The position numbers were made by a program, and so were the translations under genes. Of a DNA stretch of 64,000 nt, positions 36,676 through 49,732 are shown in pieces (the stretch's first letter is position 1; each line of letters starts with the position of its first letter). Under the pieces are notes generated by a model. That model had not been told where the DNA came from. It did not search any database and saw only the letters and a list, made by a program, of their open reading frames with translations. The DNA lies in contig CM061109.1 in NCBI GenBank assembly GCA_030770545.1, forward strand, positions 12,508,001-12,572,000, given 5' to 3'. The DNA is from Macropodus opercularis. Lineage: Eukaryota; Chordata; Actinopteri; Anabantiformes; Osphronemidae.

Positions 36676-36995
36676 ATAATGTTCTGTTTTCCTGGTCGTG
36701 ATTTCAAAATAAACACTTCTGAAAACATCTGTACATCCTTGTGTCTTTGAAATGTCACTGACACATGCACACCAAAGCTATTGCACACTAGAAAAACGCA
36801 TTAACAATCGTCCATAGTGCCATATGTCCCCCTGTAAAGAAGTACAATATGTACAATAAAATGTGCAAGCAATGCAAAGAAAACGCAATAAAGCCATAAT
36901 CATGCAGCATTCAATGTAAGACGACTGCTTAAATGCATTGAAATGTTCAATAAAACCATTTAGCAGGAAATAGTACTGGACTAGCATGCAGCTGT

Positions 36996-39900
36996 CTACG
37001 AGGCCTGCGTCTCTGCTCGTTTGACTGACACCTCTCCAGAAGGCTTGAACTTTGGCAGGTGGAGACCAAACTTTCTCTCCACGCCAGCAAACGTTGCAGC
37101 AGCCAGGCGGTATCCACCCATGTGGTCTGCAGTCACAGAGGGAAGGTCCTCCATCGTGGGTTTGACAGTGGGCTCAGAACCAGCAGGACGACTGAGGAGA
37201 GAGTCAGGTTAGGAGAAAATGCATTGTTCTATTTCATGATGGCTTCTTGGAGATAATTTTCTCATTAACATCAGGGTCACAAATACTTACTGTCCTCCAA
37301 AGTCAACGTAGAACCATCTTTGCAATAGTTCATAGGTCACCAGGGTTACGCCAAACTGTGGTGAGGATCTGAAGACGCGAGCTGATGGAAGACAGGTTCA
37401 AACTTTCAATATTTCTCAAGTGGCTTCGAGACAATTACAGCCGCCGAAGCGAGCCTCATTTTCCTGTCATGAAACGACTTTAAAGTCTACCAGCGTATGT
37501 GCATTTACCTCCTGCGCCCTTCCAGAACGCTCTGAAACCTTCCTCTTTCAGGATTTTCCTGAAGCAGTCGATGACGCCGCTGTATGTCGTCTGGCCTGCT
37601 CGAGCAGCTACCTGTAGCCTGGTCTTGATGACATCAGCAGGGGTCACCAATGAAGCAGCCGGAACACCTTAGGAGAAATTTCACAAAAGACATAATGAAG
37701 TGCTATGCACAGGCGGTGTCACATTGAGGCATCCTTACTACAGTGTCATGCAGGGTTTGAAATGGGCATAGCTGTATAGTGTGACATGACGAAGACATCG
37801 TGTAGACAGGAGGTTCAGCGGACGGAGGCCATGGAAACAAGGAGGAAACCTAGATGTATTTCTTGGAGCAGAAATAAACATGCTGGGGCTCAAATGTTGA
37901 AACCACGAGCTTTCCAGATGTGTGTTACCTGCAATAGCTCCAGCAGTGAGCAGCTGCAATGCCCCGAGTCTTCCCTCCTCATCCGCCAGTGCCGATTTGG
38001 TGTGGGCATAAACAGGGAAGTAGATGGCAGAGAAGGGGATGTCGCGGAGGAAGCAGGCCTTGGCTCCCTAATGGAGAAAAACAAGCATCATTTAAACATA
38101 TACATTATACTGCACATACAGCATCGGGCCAAGGAGAGCAGAGGGGATTTGTGCTGTGGATCTGTCTCATTCAACCTATCAACCTACAGGGGGGCTTTGG
38201 CGTTGATGATGGAGCCAAATGCCCCAGGCAGAGCTGCACCCTCCAGAGAGAGATCCATCACACACACACTGTCTCACAGAAGAGCCCAGTATGCTGGCTC
38301 CTTCCACCAAGAGGAAGTCAGCTATTTTTTAACAAGCCGCACTCTGTCTGCTACTCATTAAAATATGGAGTATGAACACACAACTGGAGCTGGAAAAGAG
38401 CGGTAGCAAAGCGCATTACTTCACTAATTTTTTGTTGGCTGTTGGCCGCGATTCCTTTTGCATGTTTAACGCTGCTTTGGAAAATTGCAAACAGTCAGAA
38501 AGAGCTAACTGTTTGCTGTTGAAATTTCTGATCCTGATTTCCATTATGTCTACGTACACACAGACTGTTTGCACAAATACAGTAGTTTTTCATCTGTACA
38601 TAATTACGGATTTGATAATGCAGCAGTAAAACGTAAAGTTTTGTCGACTGCTTACATTCAAATCACTAATTCCTATCACAATGTGTGACTGTAGCCACCT
38701 GTTAGTTCATACCAAGCATAAGTATAGATTAAACTACCCAACGGTATAGTGTTGCTAAATGTTGCATTGAAATGGAGTGCAAATTAATGAAATATTGCAC
38801 ATTATATGTTCTTTTACTGTTGATACTTGATCATGTTAAAAATAAAATAAAAAGTGCTTATTAAATGATTACGATTTGTTCCTGAAACTTGTTTCACTGT
38901 TATTAAATACATTGAGGTGAACAATAAACACCTGTTATTGATATTATATTTCAGGAACATCACAGCACCTTTCACTGCCCTTTCACGACAGAGGTTGATG
39001 CTACAGACGTCACGCGACTGCAGAGGTGCTGACTTACCTTGTAGAGGCCAAAGAAGCCCAGGTCTCTCACAACACTCAGGGCACTGACCCTGGGCCCTGT
39101 CGTGATCTCCCCGGCCACCTGCAGACGGATCTTAACGATCTCCAGAGGATTGGTGAAAATCACCTGAGAACCTCCAGCCTGCAGGAAACAAAAGCAACTG
39201 GTGAGTGGTTTATATGTAGAGAGCTAGTTTCCAAGTGGATTTGCTGAGATGAGTGCGATTACACATCTGAGGGGTGAGCTCTGGGTGGAGATGGTAATGA
39301 TGTGTAAGCATTTCTTTCTAGTAGGATTTTTCAAATTATCTCCGTAAACTTCAGCACAAAGGATCTGCTATTGTCAGTGCATGGCCTTGACAGGAGGAGG
39401 AAAAAGCAGGCATTGATGGAAGAACAACAGGGGTCAGAACAGAGCAGGCACAGGGTGAGGAGAAGCCCCGGCTCATGGTTGGGAGGCTCTGACCCTGGCA
39501 CCAGCCCTCTGCCCCCTCGCCTCCCCTGAGGCACCTCCTGTGGCAGGGTGAGCGGCCCAGCCTGGTCTCGCCCTGCACACTTCCCCAATTCACCCCCGTT
39601 CCCAGGGGAGAGCGCTGAATCACCAGGACGGCTCAGGGTCCTGGCAGGCGATGCCCTAGAGGCAAAGCACCCTCTGACTCAGGCACATTTATCACCCTCC
39701 CCAAATCTAATCAGGCCCCAGGATGGCTGTCTGTGACATTCAGGGCAGGGGTCTTATCTGTAAACATCCGAGCAAAGGTCTAAAAAAAGCTGTGGCACAT
39801 TTAGTCATTTTCAAAGTGGACGGGAAATATCCGCTGCTCTGAAGATTGATACGCTTGTCCTCCGTCTTTTATCTTCAGTTCTCTCTTATGCTGGAAGCAC

Positions 39901-42900
39901 TAATTTAACAAGCCAGTACCATCAGATTATCTAGACTTTAAACTTTAAAAAACATGAGGTTGGAACTTAATTCAGAGAGAGAGAACTTGCATTAATTACA
40001 GAGGGCCACGGATGGGAAATATTTTTAATAACAGAGTGCAATGGCACATCTTTGTTGTCCTGTGTGAGGACCTGTACGGTGACGACGCCCGAGGTTTGTA
40101 CCAACTTGTCAAACTCAATCATACTGAGCTGGACTCTGCTTCATCCAGGACCCTCCAGGGCCTCTTCCTCCAATTACACCATGACAGAGGTCACAACCCC
40201 GGAGACCCGGCTCCGCTGCGAGCAACCTGTGGGCTCTGCTCCCCAGTCTGCCTGTTTCACTCCATCACAGCCAGGAGAGTCAGACTGGAAGGATCATACA
40301 TTTCATCTACGGCTGCACTCCAAAGCTTTTTAAGGGACAAAATGAAAAAAAGAATTCTGCACAGTCTGAATTGAACTTTTCTGTTTAGGGCAACCTGTTT
40401 CAAATCAAACTAGATGAGTTGACATAAAGAACAACATCACAATCTCTGTCGCGCTGATTATAACACACTGTTGTTTAGTATTTTAAACAAAAATCATATA
40501 GAATCAAATAAAGTAACGTTAACACAAATACTCCAATTGCCATTTTTAGAATTCACAATAATTATGTGTCCAAAATTAAGTATCTGCAAAGTCTGATATT
40601 TTGGTCAAAACAGGAAGTTAATTTCATCCAGGATGAACACAGGTACTAATCTGAATTATTTTAATAATACAGTTTAAAGATAAAGTGCTTAAAGCTGTAA
40701 CAGTAAAACACATCAAATAATTAGATGTAATATTATTGTTTTGTTTTCATATTTTTCTCTTGTACTTAAATATGTATTATTCATGATAGAACAAACAAGC
40801 TGACATTTTACTAACATTTTCTCACAAGTCATTTTAAATGTGTCTTTCCTTAAATACTTCAGCTCATATTGTATATTTTAGATGTTCCTCTACTTGGTTG
40901 GAACTTCATCACCTAGAGACTGACTTTAGAGGATCACTAAAGCAATGCTTACACATCCGCCAGCGAGAATCTCAGCAGCAAGAGGGATGGTATCATCTTG
41001 TGTGGTGAACTTGTCCCTGACAAAATCATTCACCTGAAAAAAAAAAGACGCGGAGGGAAAAAAAGGCAGATGAGACACAATCCCAATCTTGATGGCGAGG
41101 GCATTAATGTTAACTTGTGGTTGCCGTCACATCTTGATTGCGAAGAGTGTGTTTCCTCTCTATGCATGTTTTTCATTCAGCGCGAATCATTCAGAGCAAC
41201 TTTTTGATCGCTCTAAGCTACACAGTGCAATGACTTACTGTGAGTTTGATAGCTTTCTCCGGGGCAACACCAATGAGCTGCGGGAGGAGACCTGCAAAAT
41301 ATTATTCATAGATACCATTAGAATACCTGACAGAGAGAGACAAAGTCTGGGATCAAATGAATGCACATGTTTTATCTTTGCTGAATGAATACATCCGCTG
41401 ACAGCTAGAACAATATAAGCTGCAGGGTTCTTATGTGTGTAAAACAAAGCCATAAATATTTACAGATGTGGCTGATACGTATCATACACTGAAACACAAA
41501 GGTCCCATTGAGACTGAACAAAAGTCCAAAAATACGACACTGCCTGTGCAGCATTGACGAGGCTTGATCTCACTGTTGGTGGGGAACAGAGAGAGCTGTG
41601 TGGTCACGCACAAGATCGAGGGGGAGACTGGGTGCTACGGCGCTGATGGCCGCCGCACTGTTTCAGCGTTCGTCCTTCATCAGGCTAGATAAACTTCTGA
41701 AGGAGCTGCTGAGCGACTGCTGCTGGTGTGCGGCCAGAAAACAGCCGAGCGTGTCCGTCTCTGAGTCAGTCGCTCGCTTATCATGTGCACGAGAGGATAT
41801 GAAGGGGGACAGAGGGAAGCAGATCAGAGCAGCAAAGCGCTGCAGTGGTGGAGGTAGCAGTAGATGGCAGTCTTGACTTCCCGCGTATGAACAGCCCGAG
41901 CGTAGACGTGGTGCATCCAAAGCCTTCACCACCAGTATCATCGCTCCTGCAGATGCAGATCAGACACCTCCTCTACATGGAATCTGCTGTTCATTTACCT
42001 GGAGGAGTACTGAGATAATGGAAGCGTGACCCCTGGGTGCTGCCTTATTCACCGTTCTACTGGGAGGCCAAAGGTTTCCCACATCAATTAGCTACCGTTT
42101 TAAACACACTCACAAATCCTGATGCTTAGCTGTTTGTTTCGCACCTCATCTACAGCTACAGGTCCTCTGGCACAATGTGAAGCTCTGTAAAGGATTACCT
42201 CTGTAGAATCCGGAGAAGCCCTCATAACGGAGCACTTTCTTCGCACAATCAAAGCTGTTCTTGTACATTAGCTCTCCTACAAAGGAGCCGGTGGAGCGCT
42301 GGTTCTGCATGCGGGTCTTCACCAGGTCGATGGGGTAAACAGCCGTGGCCCCGGTTGCTGCAGAACAAAAAGTTTGTTACACGTTGAACGCTGCAAATTC
42401 GAAAAATGAGAACCTAGCACCCGGAGCGTGTCACATAATAATAATAATACATTATTATCAAGATATGTCTGTGAGGAGGTTGTTTAGTGAGAACCCAGAA
42501 ATAAACAGAGCACTGTTTGTATATTAAAGAATACAAACAGTAATTAATACATAATTGGAATCTGGTAGCTGGAAAAACTAGTGTTTGGGGAAGCAACACT
42601 GCAGCAAGTTGGACACTGCTAAACTTGTCATGTCTTGTTTGGCATCAAAGACGCCTGTAATGACTCTTCTGTCAAACAAGCACACAGCTCAGTCAGCACA
42701 GAGGGTGAGAAACAGCTCATTATCACCACCAACACATGGCGGCTTCACCATATGCCTTGTGATATACTTATACATACACTCCCCTGAACTGTCAACTGGA
42801 GAAAGAGGACTGATGCGTCTTTGTGAGTCTGGGCAGGGGCCACATAGAGACAGAGTGTGTATCCTATCTGAGGGGCAGTTATGTCAGATGTTCCTTGTAT

Positions 42901-45900
42901 CCGTTCCTTCCAGTGTAATTACACTGAGATTCCAGAGAATGCGGTTCCGGAAGATTTGTGTCATTCCAAAACTCCCCGGCTCCAACGACAGCCTGGAGCC
43001 ACCGGTGGCACGGCAGCACAATGCCGGAGCCTCATATCACAGCCCCTCTCCCTGCAGCACAATGGCCGGCCCTGGGGCCTTAGCGTGCCAGTCTGGTCGG
43101 CTAAGGTTACCCCTCGCTGGGCCGGGGGCTCTGCACCAGACATGTCACTCACCTCCAGCAATTGAGCCCAGTGTAAACCTGTAGGCAGACTCTGCAGCCT
43201 GGAGCCAGATGGGTCGAGACGTTTCGTGAGCGTGCTGTATGGGAGAAAAAGACACCGGTGGTCAAATGAATTTGGAGAAAGACAGGAGGATCAGCACACT
43301 AACCATGAATCGACTGCCCATTAAATCTAGCGAACCAGATACATTGTGGACAGAAAAATGCTATGGAGAACTCAACAACGGAGAAAGGCGATGGAATGTG
43401 GACATGGCCTATAACGTCTGCTTTATCATCAGCCAGTATTAAATGTCATGGACAGAGCAGCTCTGGATGCAGTGATTAAGTGTGTGAACCTGCAGCCTGT
43501 AGTTTTCCACATGCGCAACTTGTGGTTGTCTATAAGCTGAAGGTCTTCTTTGATTTCTTAACACAAAGTATAATTTCTCTCTTATCTCCTCATCTCTGGA
43601 TCAGTGTTTGATGTTGAAAGCCGAGCCCTTAGTTTTCACTGTGGTGCGGGGGAAAAGATTAGCCTCACTAGTCTTTCCATGTATAGATAAGTATCTACAG
43701 CAATATTACTCAGCCTGAGTGAAACTCTGTTAACATGTACATGTGCACTGGTTGAGGCAGTGAGTAGCTTGTCCCAGACCAGATGAGAAGCGATGAATAG
43801 AGCCGATCACTCCTTTCCTCCTCCCAGATGCTTCCACCGAGGGTTGCATGCTAACAAGATCGAGGTCTTGATCAAAGGGCTTAAACAATTAGCCTACTTC
43901 CACTAAAGGGCAGGCCCAAGAACTGTAGCCTTCCCCCAGAAGGAATCAAATTCCAGACCTCTGAGCATGAGTCCCAGGAGCATGAGTGGCCTGAAAGCTC
44001 TGACTACAGCCAGATACAGAGCCGTGTTATCCGGTGGAGGCAGGGAACTATTTTGTTCTCCCACATCCACCTTGACTCCCACTCTCCTTTTTTACCATTA
44101 TCAGACTTTGGTGAAGGCTCCTAAAACTCCTCAAGCCCCACACTGATAAAAGCCTCTTATTAGCTTCTCAGATGTGTGATTGAGGCTGATGTGTATGTGC
44201 TGCCATACGGAATAAAATGGGGAAAGCCTTTCATGGAGAGGTGCAACGCAACAATCCATTTATCTTCTATAACTATAATTGGTGTACTTTTATCTAAGAG
44301 TTCAAGTAATGCACCTCACAAGGGAAGAAAAACATGGGTACTCTGCTAATTCAGTGGCTGAACATTCTCCCTTTTTTTCTCCTCTCTGAAAAAGAAGCAG
44401 GAGAAGAGGAAAAGGCTTTGATAAAAGGCAGGAGGATGTGAGGTGTATTAGGGGAGTCAATCAGGCTACCTGTCTCTGGGCCTCTGCTAGGTGGTATGGC
44501 ATGGCTCCTTCCTCCAGCGGGGCTATCCTCTCGATGTCTGCGTGGTTCAGCCGCCTTAATACGCAGCAGGGGAGGGAGAGAGTTGGGCCAAGAAAAAGCA
44601 GAGAGCCCCGCATTTACTGTGCGCAGCAGCCAGTGATGTAAGATTTTCCACAGACCTTTTACTGGCACATAACTTTAAGTTTCTGCAACTTTAATTTAAG
44701 CTTGTATAAACAACAGACAAACAATGCTGGATGGGTGCCCGTGGTCTAGCAAGCAAATTAAAGTGTTTCTTTACTTAAATGTTAGAGGCCCAAATATTCC
44801 CCACCGGCCTGCAGCCATGTTTTATGTTTGTCTTGTAAATCAGCCAGTGGAGCCACTGCTGTTAAACTGAATGAGCAATAACTTTATCTTTACAGCCCAT
44901 AAAGAAACCTGTAACATACTTATTCCATTCACAGTGGAATATAAAACAACGCTATAATAATTTGAGTCACAGTCACTCCTAATGTAATTATGGAATAGGT
45001 ATAAAATGTAAAACGCTATTTTGCGACATACACACAGCAGAAATGTGCCTGTGTGCCAAAATATAAACAGCCTCTGTTCGTAATGTCTCATAAAGTTATG
45101 TTTTGCAGACATAAATAATATATTGATAGTTAGGGAGGTAAATAACAAAGTTATATATTCAATGACAGGTGACAGACAACCCCCTGGGCGATTAATTTAG
45201 AAACTTACCCAGAATGAGAATGGAGACTGACGAGCTGATACAGGATGTCAATCTCCATTGGAGTGATTTGTCCAAACTTATTGGCAGCATGAACAAACTC
45301 CTCTACAATGCAACAAAGGGGAAATTAAATAATGCAAAAGAATGAGGGACTGTGTCATTAATACGTTAAAGGCAAACACAATAAGGAGCGAGAGTCATTT
45401 TTTTCTACCGTAGCTAGTATTAAATAGCATTTGCTAATGCGATTCCTGTTTGTTTAGTGCTAGTGTGGGTGCTTGCCGCTAAACTGGACATTAGAGAAGA
45501 TGATAGAAAAATATGCTTTTACCTCCTTGCTGTGCAGTGCACTAACTGAGCATGCATTCTCTCAGCCCCAAGTCACTCATTTATATGTGCATTATATTCA
45601 GTTCTTTACTCCTGCCTGCTGAGAAGCCCCATTACCATCAGGTGGTCATTCTCAAAAGAAACCTAATGGTAGTTTCAGAAAGTGGGAAAAGAGTTTGCTA
45701 TTCACTTCCTGCACAAAGACCTTTCTGTCAGGTCTCGGGTTTTGCAACCTTTGGTTGCAAACCAGCTTGTCTGATCTCATAAACAGAACCGATATGCTGT
45801 TCTGACAGACAGCTGACATGTGAGGGATTTAAACCCACCCATCTCACATGTTTGGTAATAAAAACAAGTATTAGAGAGGGCAGAGGAACAGTCTTCACGT

Positions 45901-48900
45901 TCAGACACAATAAGGAGCAGATGTGACAGTACAGCTACCACTTCCACAGATCTGCACGTAGGGGGTGTCTAATTACCACGTTACGCGTTTTCATTTACCT
46001 TTGCAGTTTACTGCTACATTAAATGTTCCCTGTGTGTTCACTCTGTCAAGAAAGTTAAAATATGATCGAACGTATAAATATTGTCTCATAAATCAAATAC
46101 ACCAGTCAGTCTCAGTGATGCCGGGGAACCCTCCAGCGTCTTAGGTGTACCTTTGGTAACCAGCGTGTCTCTGTGTGTGCCGGCTAGGGTGCTGTAAATC
46201 TTGCGGACCAGCTCCATGTTGTTGAGGAGGGCGTTGAAGGCATTAAAGTAGGAAAAGCTCACCATGTGGGAGGTGCTGCCTCCTGCGGCCTAGATGAACA
46301 CAAAGTATGTGTATGAATGACTGCACACGCTAGGGCTGCGTCAGGACCTAACTGGGGGAACAACATTTGTGTAACTCACTGACACCAGGTTCTCTTCCAC
46401 AAATGGAGTCAGCATGTGATTCCTGATGGTGGCCATAATGTCGCTGAAGTCCAAGGCAGTGATGGCGCCACTTTTGTTCTTATCTTTTTGAGCAAATGCC
46501 TGGCGGGCATGCTCCAACTGCAGCTCCTGGAGGAACACACACACCCAAAGAGAAGGTCAAACCGTCAGATGACAAAAAGGAGCTAAGTGTGTGTTGCTGT
46601 GATGAGGGGCATCACATTATGAATGAGCAGTGAAATGGAGGAAGAAAGTATAATATCATTGCTGGGCAGATGTGAAAGTCATCATATGTGACAGAGTCAG
46701 ACACCGGCTTTTGCAATCACCACTGTCTCTCTGGAGACTAATGGAAACCATGTCCTGCGAAGGCTGATCTAGTCTAGTGGAGCAGCCAGTGAGGCGGCCG
46801 ACAGGTGTGTCTCCAGGAAGATGATTCGATATGACAGCCATGCAATCAGAAGGGGAGGCTGACCCCGGGTCAGTGTCTGCTGTCAAAGCTCATCGTCTGT
46901 AGCCAGAGGATCACAGAGCAACGCGAGGGCAATGTTACTTCATCTTTCCATGCTGGTTTTGATAATCTAATCAGCAGATTGCTTCTGAAGATTAATTCCC
47001 ACAATGTTTCCTGATAATATTTGTCGACAGTCATGCTAGTTGGGAAAAAAACATTATTATTATTCAAACTTTCTACCTACTGTACTTCAAGTTTAAATTG
47101 TAGCCAAATACCTCAACAACCACAAGGTGGCAGAGCCAAGGTTGTTTAGAAAACGATCAAATGTAATTCTTAGAGTTCGAGGAACACTCAGCGTAAGAAA
47201 TGAAATGAGCTTGGACATAACAGAAAAACAAGACAATAACAGTAATAGATGTAAATTAAAGCCTGCTCACATAAGGGGTCGTCGGTGTAGGCGTGGGAAG
47301 TCCTAGTCAAGTATGATAAACCGCAAAGTGCTCTGAGGGATCCCACACTGCAGTGGAGCCACAGCGGAGCCTGTTTAACTCTTGGACCACCCAGCGTCTG
47401 CCTAAGACCACAGCCCCTGACTCCAGACCAGGTTCCTCCTTGACTGTGCTGCTGCTGATTTTGCAGCACAGAAGTTTCATTGAGATACAGGCAACAGCCA
47501 ATAAATAAAACAACAACACTAAGTGTCATAAAGGCATGCTGGGATACCACTAACCACTGCTGAAGAGATGAAACGCTGACCCCACCGCAACTCCATTATC
47601 TGTACAGATCATATATATCATGCAGTTCACTTTACGTCATTTCCATTTGTCCCTCAGCGGGATAAAAACGTCTCACCACAGGATGAGTGGTTTCACATTT
47701 ATTGATGCACACAGACTTTCTAATGTGTTAAAATGATGTGCTGTCAGCATGTTGTTTAGCGTATCATGTTGCATTTCCATAGAAAATTGTTTCTGTAGCT
47801 CATCTTGTGAGCAGCTGAGTTTAATACCGTTACACTGTACTCTGCTATTACAACAAGAAAAAAATGATTTATCTTTGCGTCTGGTCATATACGGCAGACG
47901 TACGGCTGAATGTAGCATCGCATCTGTGTCACCAAGTGCAAAACTTTCCACGGAAAAGGCGACGGCACGCGGGCTAAATCCCAACGTCTGGCCTTCACCA
48001 CACTTGCAAACCCGCGGACGTAACTGGCACATTCTCAGGCTGATCCAAACCCACAATTCATCCGGGTCCACAAGGGGCCTCTAGCAAACTTTCTGTGGAC
48101 GTATATAGAGTCTGCTTGAGTTGCAGGCTTTGCTCTAAAAATTGCCAATAGTCCAAAGTCATGTAGATTTGACAATTCACATGACTGATAGAGTAGAATA
48201 ACAATAGGCTAAATAATTTGGATTAGATTCTAATTTGGATTTGAATTATTCTGCAAAATTTTGATGTAAATACATAAACAGCCAATAATAATGTGTTGCC
48301 TTCATTTGAGTTTTTTTTTCTGTCGGGCTCCGTCTTTTTCGGCGAGTTGTAGAAAGCGGCCATGGTGGGTTTTGAACCAAAAGTCAGAGATGAAACGTAT
48401 ACCTGCAGAAACTGGGTGAACTCTGTATAGCTGAGGTGCTTGTTTCTTTCATGGCCAAAGTGCAGCCTGATGAACTCACAGTCCCAGTTGAAGGGAATGT
48501 GGTGATGAACTGTGGTCTGGCTGAAGATGTCGCGTACATTCTCTGGAAGAGGCAGACGAGAGTGAACAGTAACAGGAGACAAAGGGGAAAAACATGCTAG
48601 ATGCAGTAGTAGCGGCCGTCTAACATCCTCATTCCATGGCTTGTTAAAGTAGAGGAGAGAGTCCATTTGGACCGTCACACTGAATAGGCTGACAGATTCA
48701 CTCCTTTCAACTTTTTTGAGGTTTTGAGTCCATCCGGGAAATGTTCTGTATAAGCACTGCTTTCAGTGTCAGGCTTCTTTATGAAGGCCTGCATAGAAAG
48801 CTTGCATCCCCTACTTATGACAAACTGGATGCGTTTCTCTTCTTGTCAGATATAGCTTTTACAAACCGTATCCAGTGTTCATGATCAAACTTCGTACATA

Positions 48901-49701
48901 CATCTTCCTGGTATATGTAATGCTGTATGGACTATGGTTACTACCATATATGCACTTGGAAGCCACAACCAGCCTTGTACTGGATGTTGTGCTAACACTG
49001 GCCAACACCTACATACCAAACGAGATGTCTCCTGTGCCGGTCTTGTCAAACAACTGAAAGGCAACTATGAACAGGGCATCTGGGGCACAAAGAACCGACT
49101 CAAATGCCAGAAACTCTTGGAAAGAGATCAGTCTGTTTGGACAAGAAAGAAACAAAGAGTCTCCTATCAAAAAACAGCAGTTGATAGAATTTTACCTCAG
49201 TTAACTTTTAATAGCTTTTCAGTTGTTTTCAATAACACTGTGATCAAAACCACCAAATGTTTCTCCTCAATCGAGACATTTTCTTTCTTTCTATTAAGGA
49301 GTCTTCAGGTACAACAGAGAAAGGTATAACTGCGCAATATACAATAGCAACTTTCATCAGTGCAGCGACTCACCCATCTTTAGTGGTGTCAGCCACTCCA
49401 GCAATCAACTCCACAGTTTTCGGGTTATATTGAGGCTGTGTATGCAGACCCAGGTAACTTTGTACAAAGTCCCTTGGGGTCATGTAATGCTCTCCATCCT
49501 CCACGATACTGGCATACTGAGGAGGAAATACAGACATGTAAACAACGTACAGTAGCTGTTGGGATTAACTCCACATGTTCAGGTAAATATTCAGATGTGC
49601 ACAGAAAAAATGTATTGTCATGACTGAATACAAGGAGAGAAACAGCCAACAGGTGATAAATCAACACGTCCCTTTTGTTGCTCTTTTCTTTGTGACAACA
49701 C

Positions 49702-49732
<31 letters not shown>

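Noticed and set aside
37786..38361. 191-codon plus-strand open frame
   Set aside because: It overlaps the antisense of slc25a12 exon 38067-37929; the frame is a shadow of that exon plus open intron.
43930..43995. Stretch resembling the B-box of a tRNA-derived SINE on the minus strand
   Set aside because: The match to the B-box core is weak and no A-box or tail could be found.
47673..48084. Overlapping open frames of 111 and 132 codons on both strands
   Set aside because: Intronic in slc25a12, no similarity recognised, no splice context.
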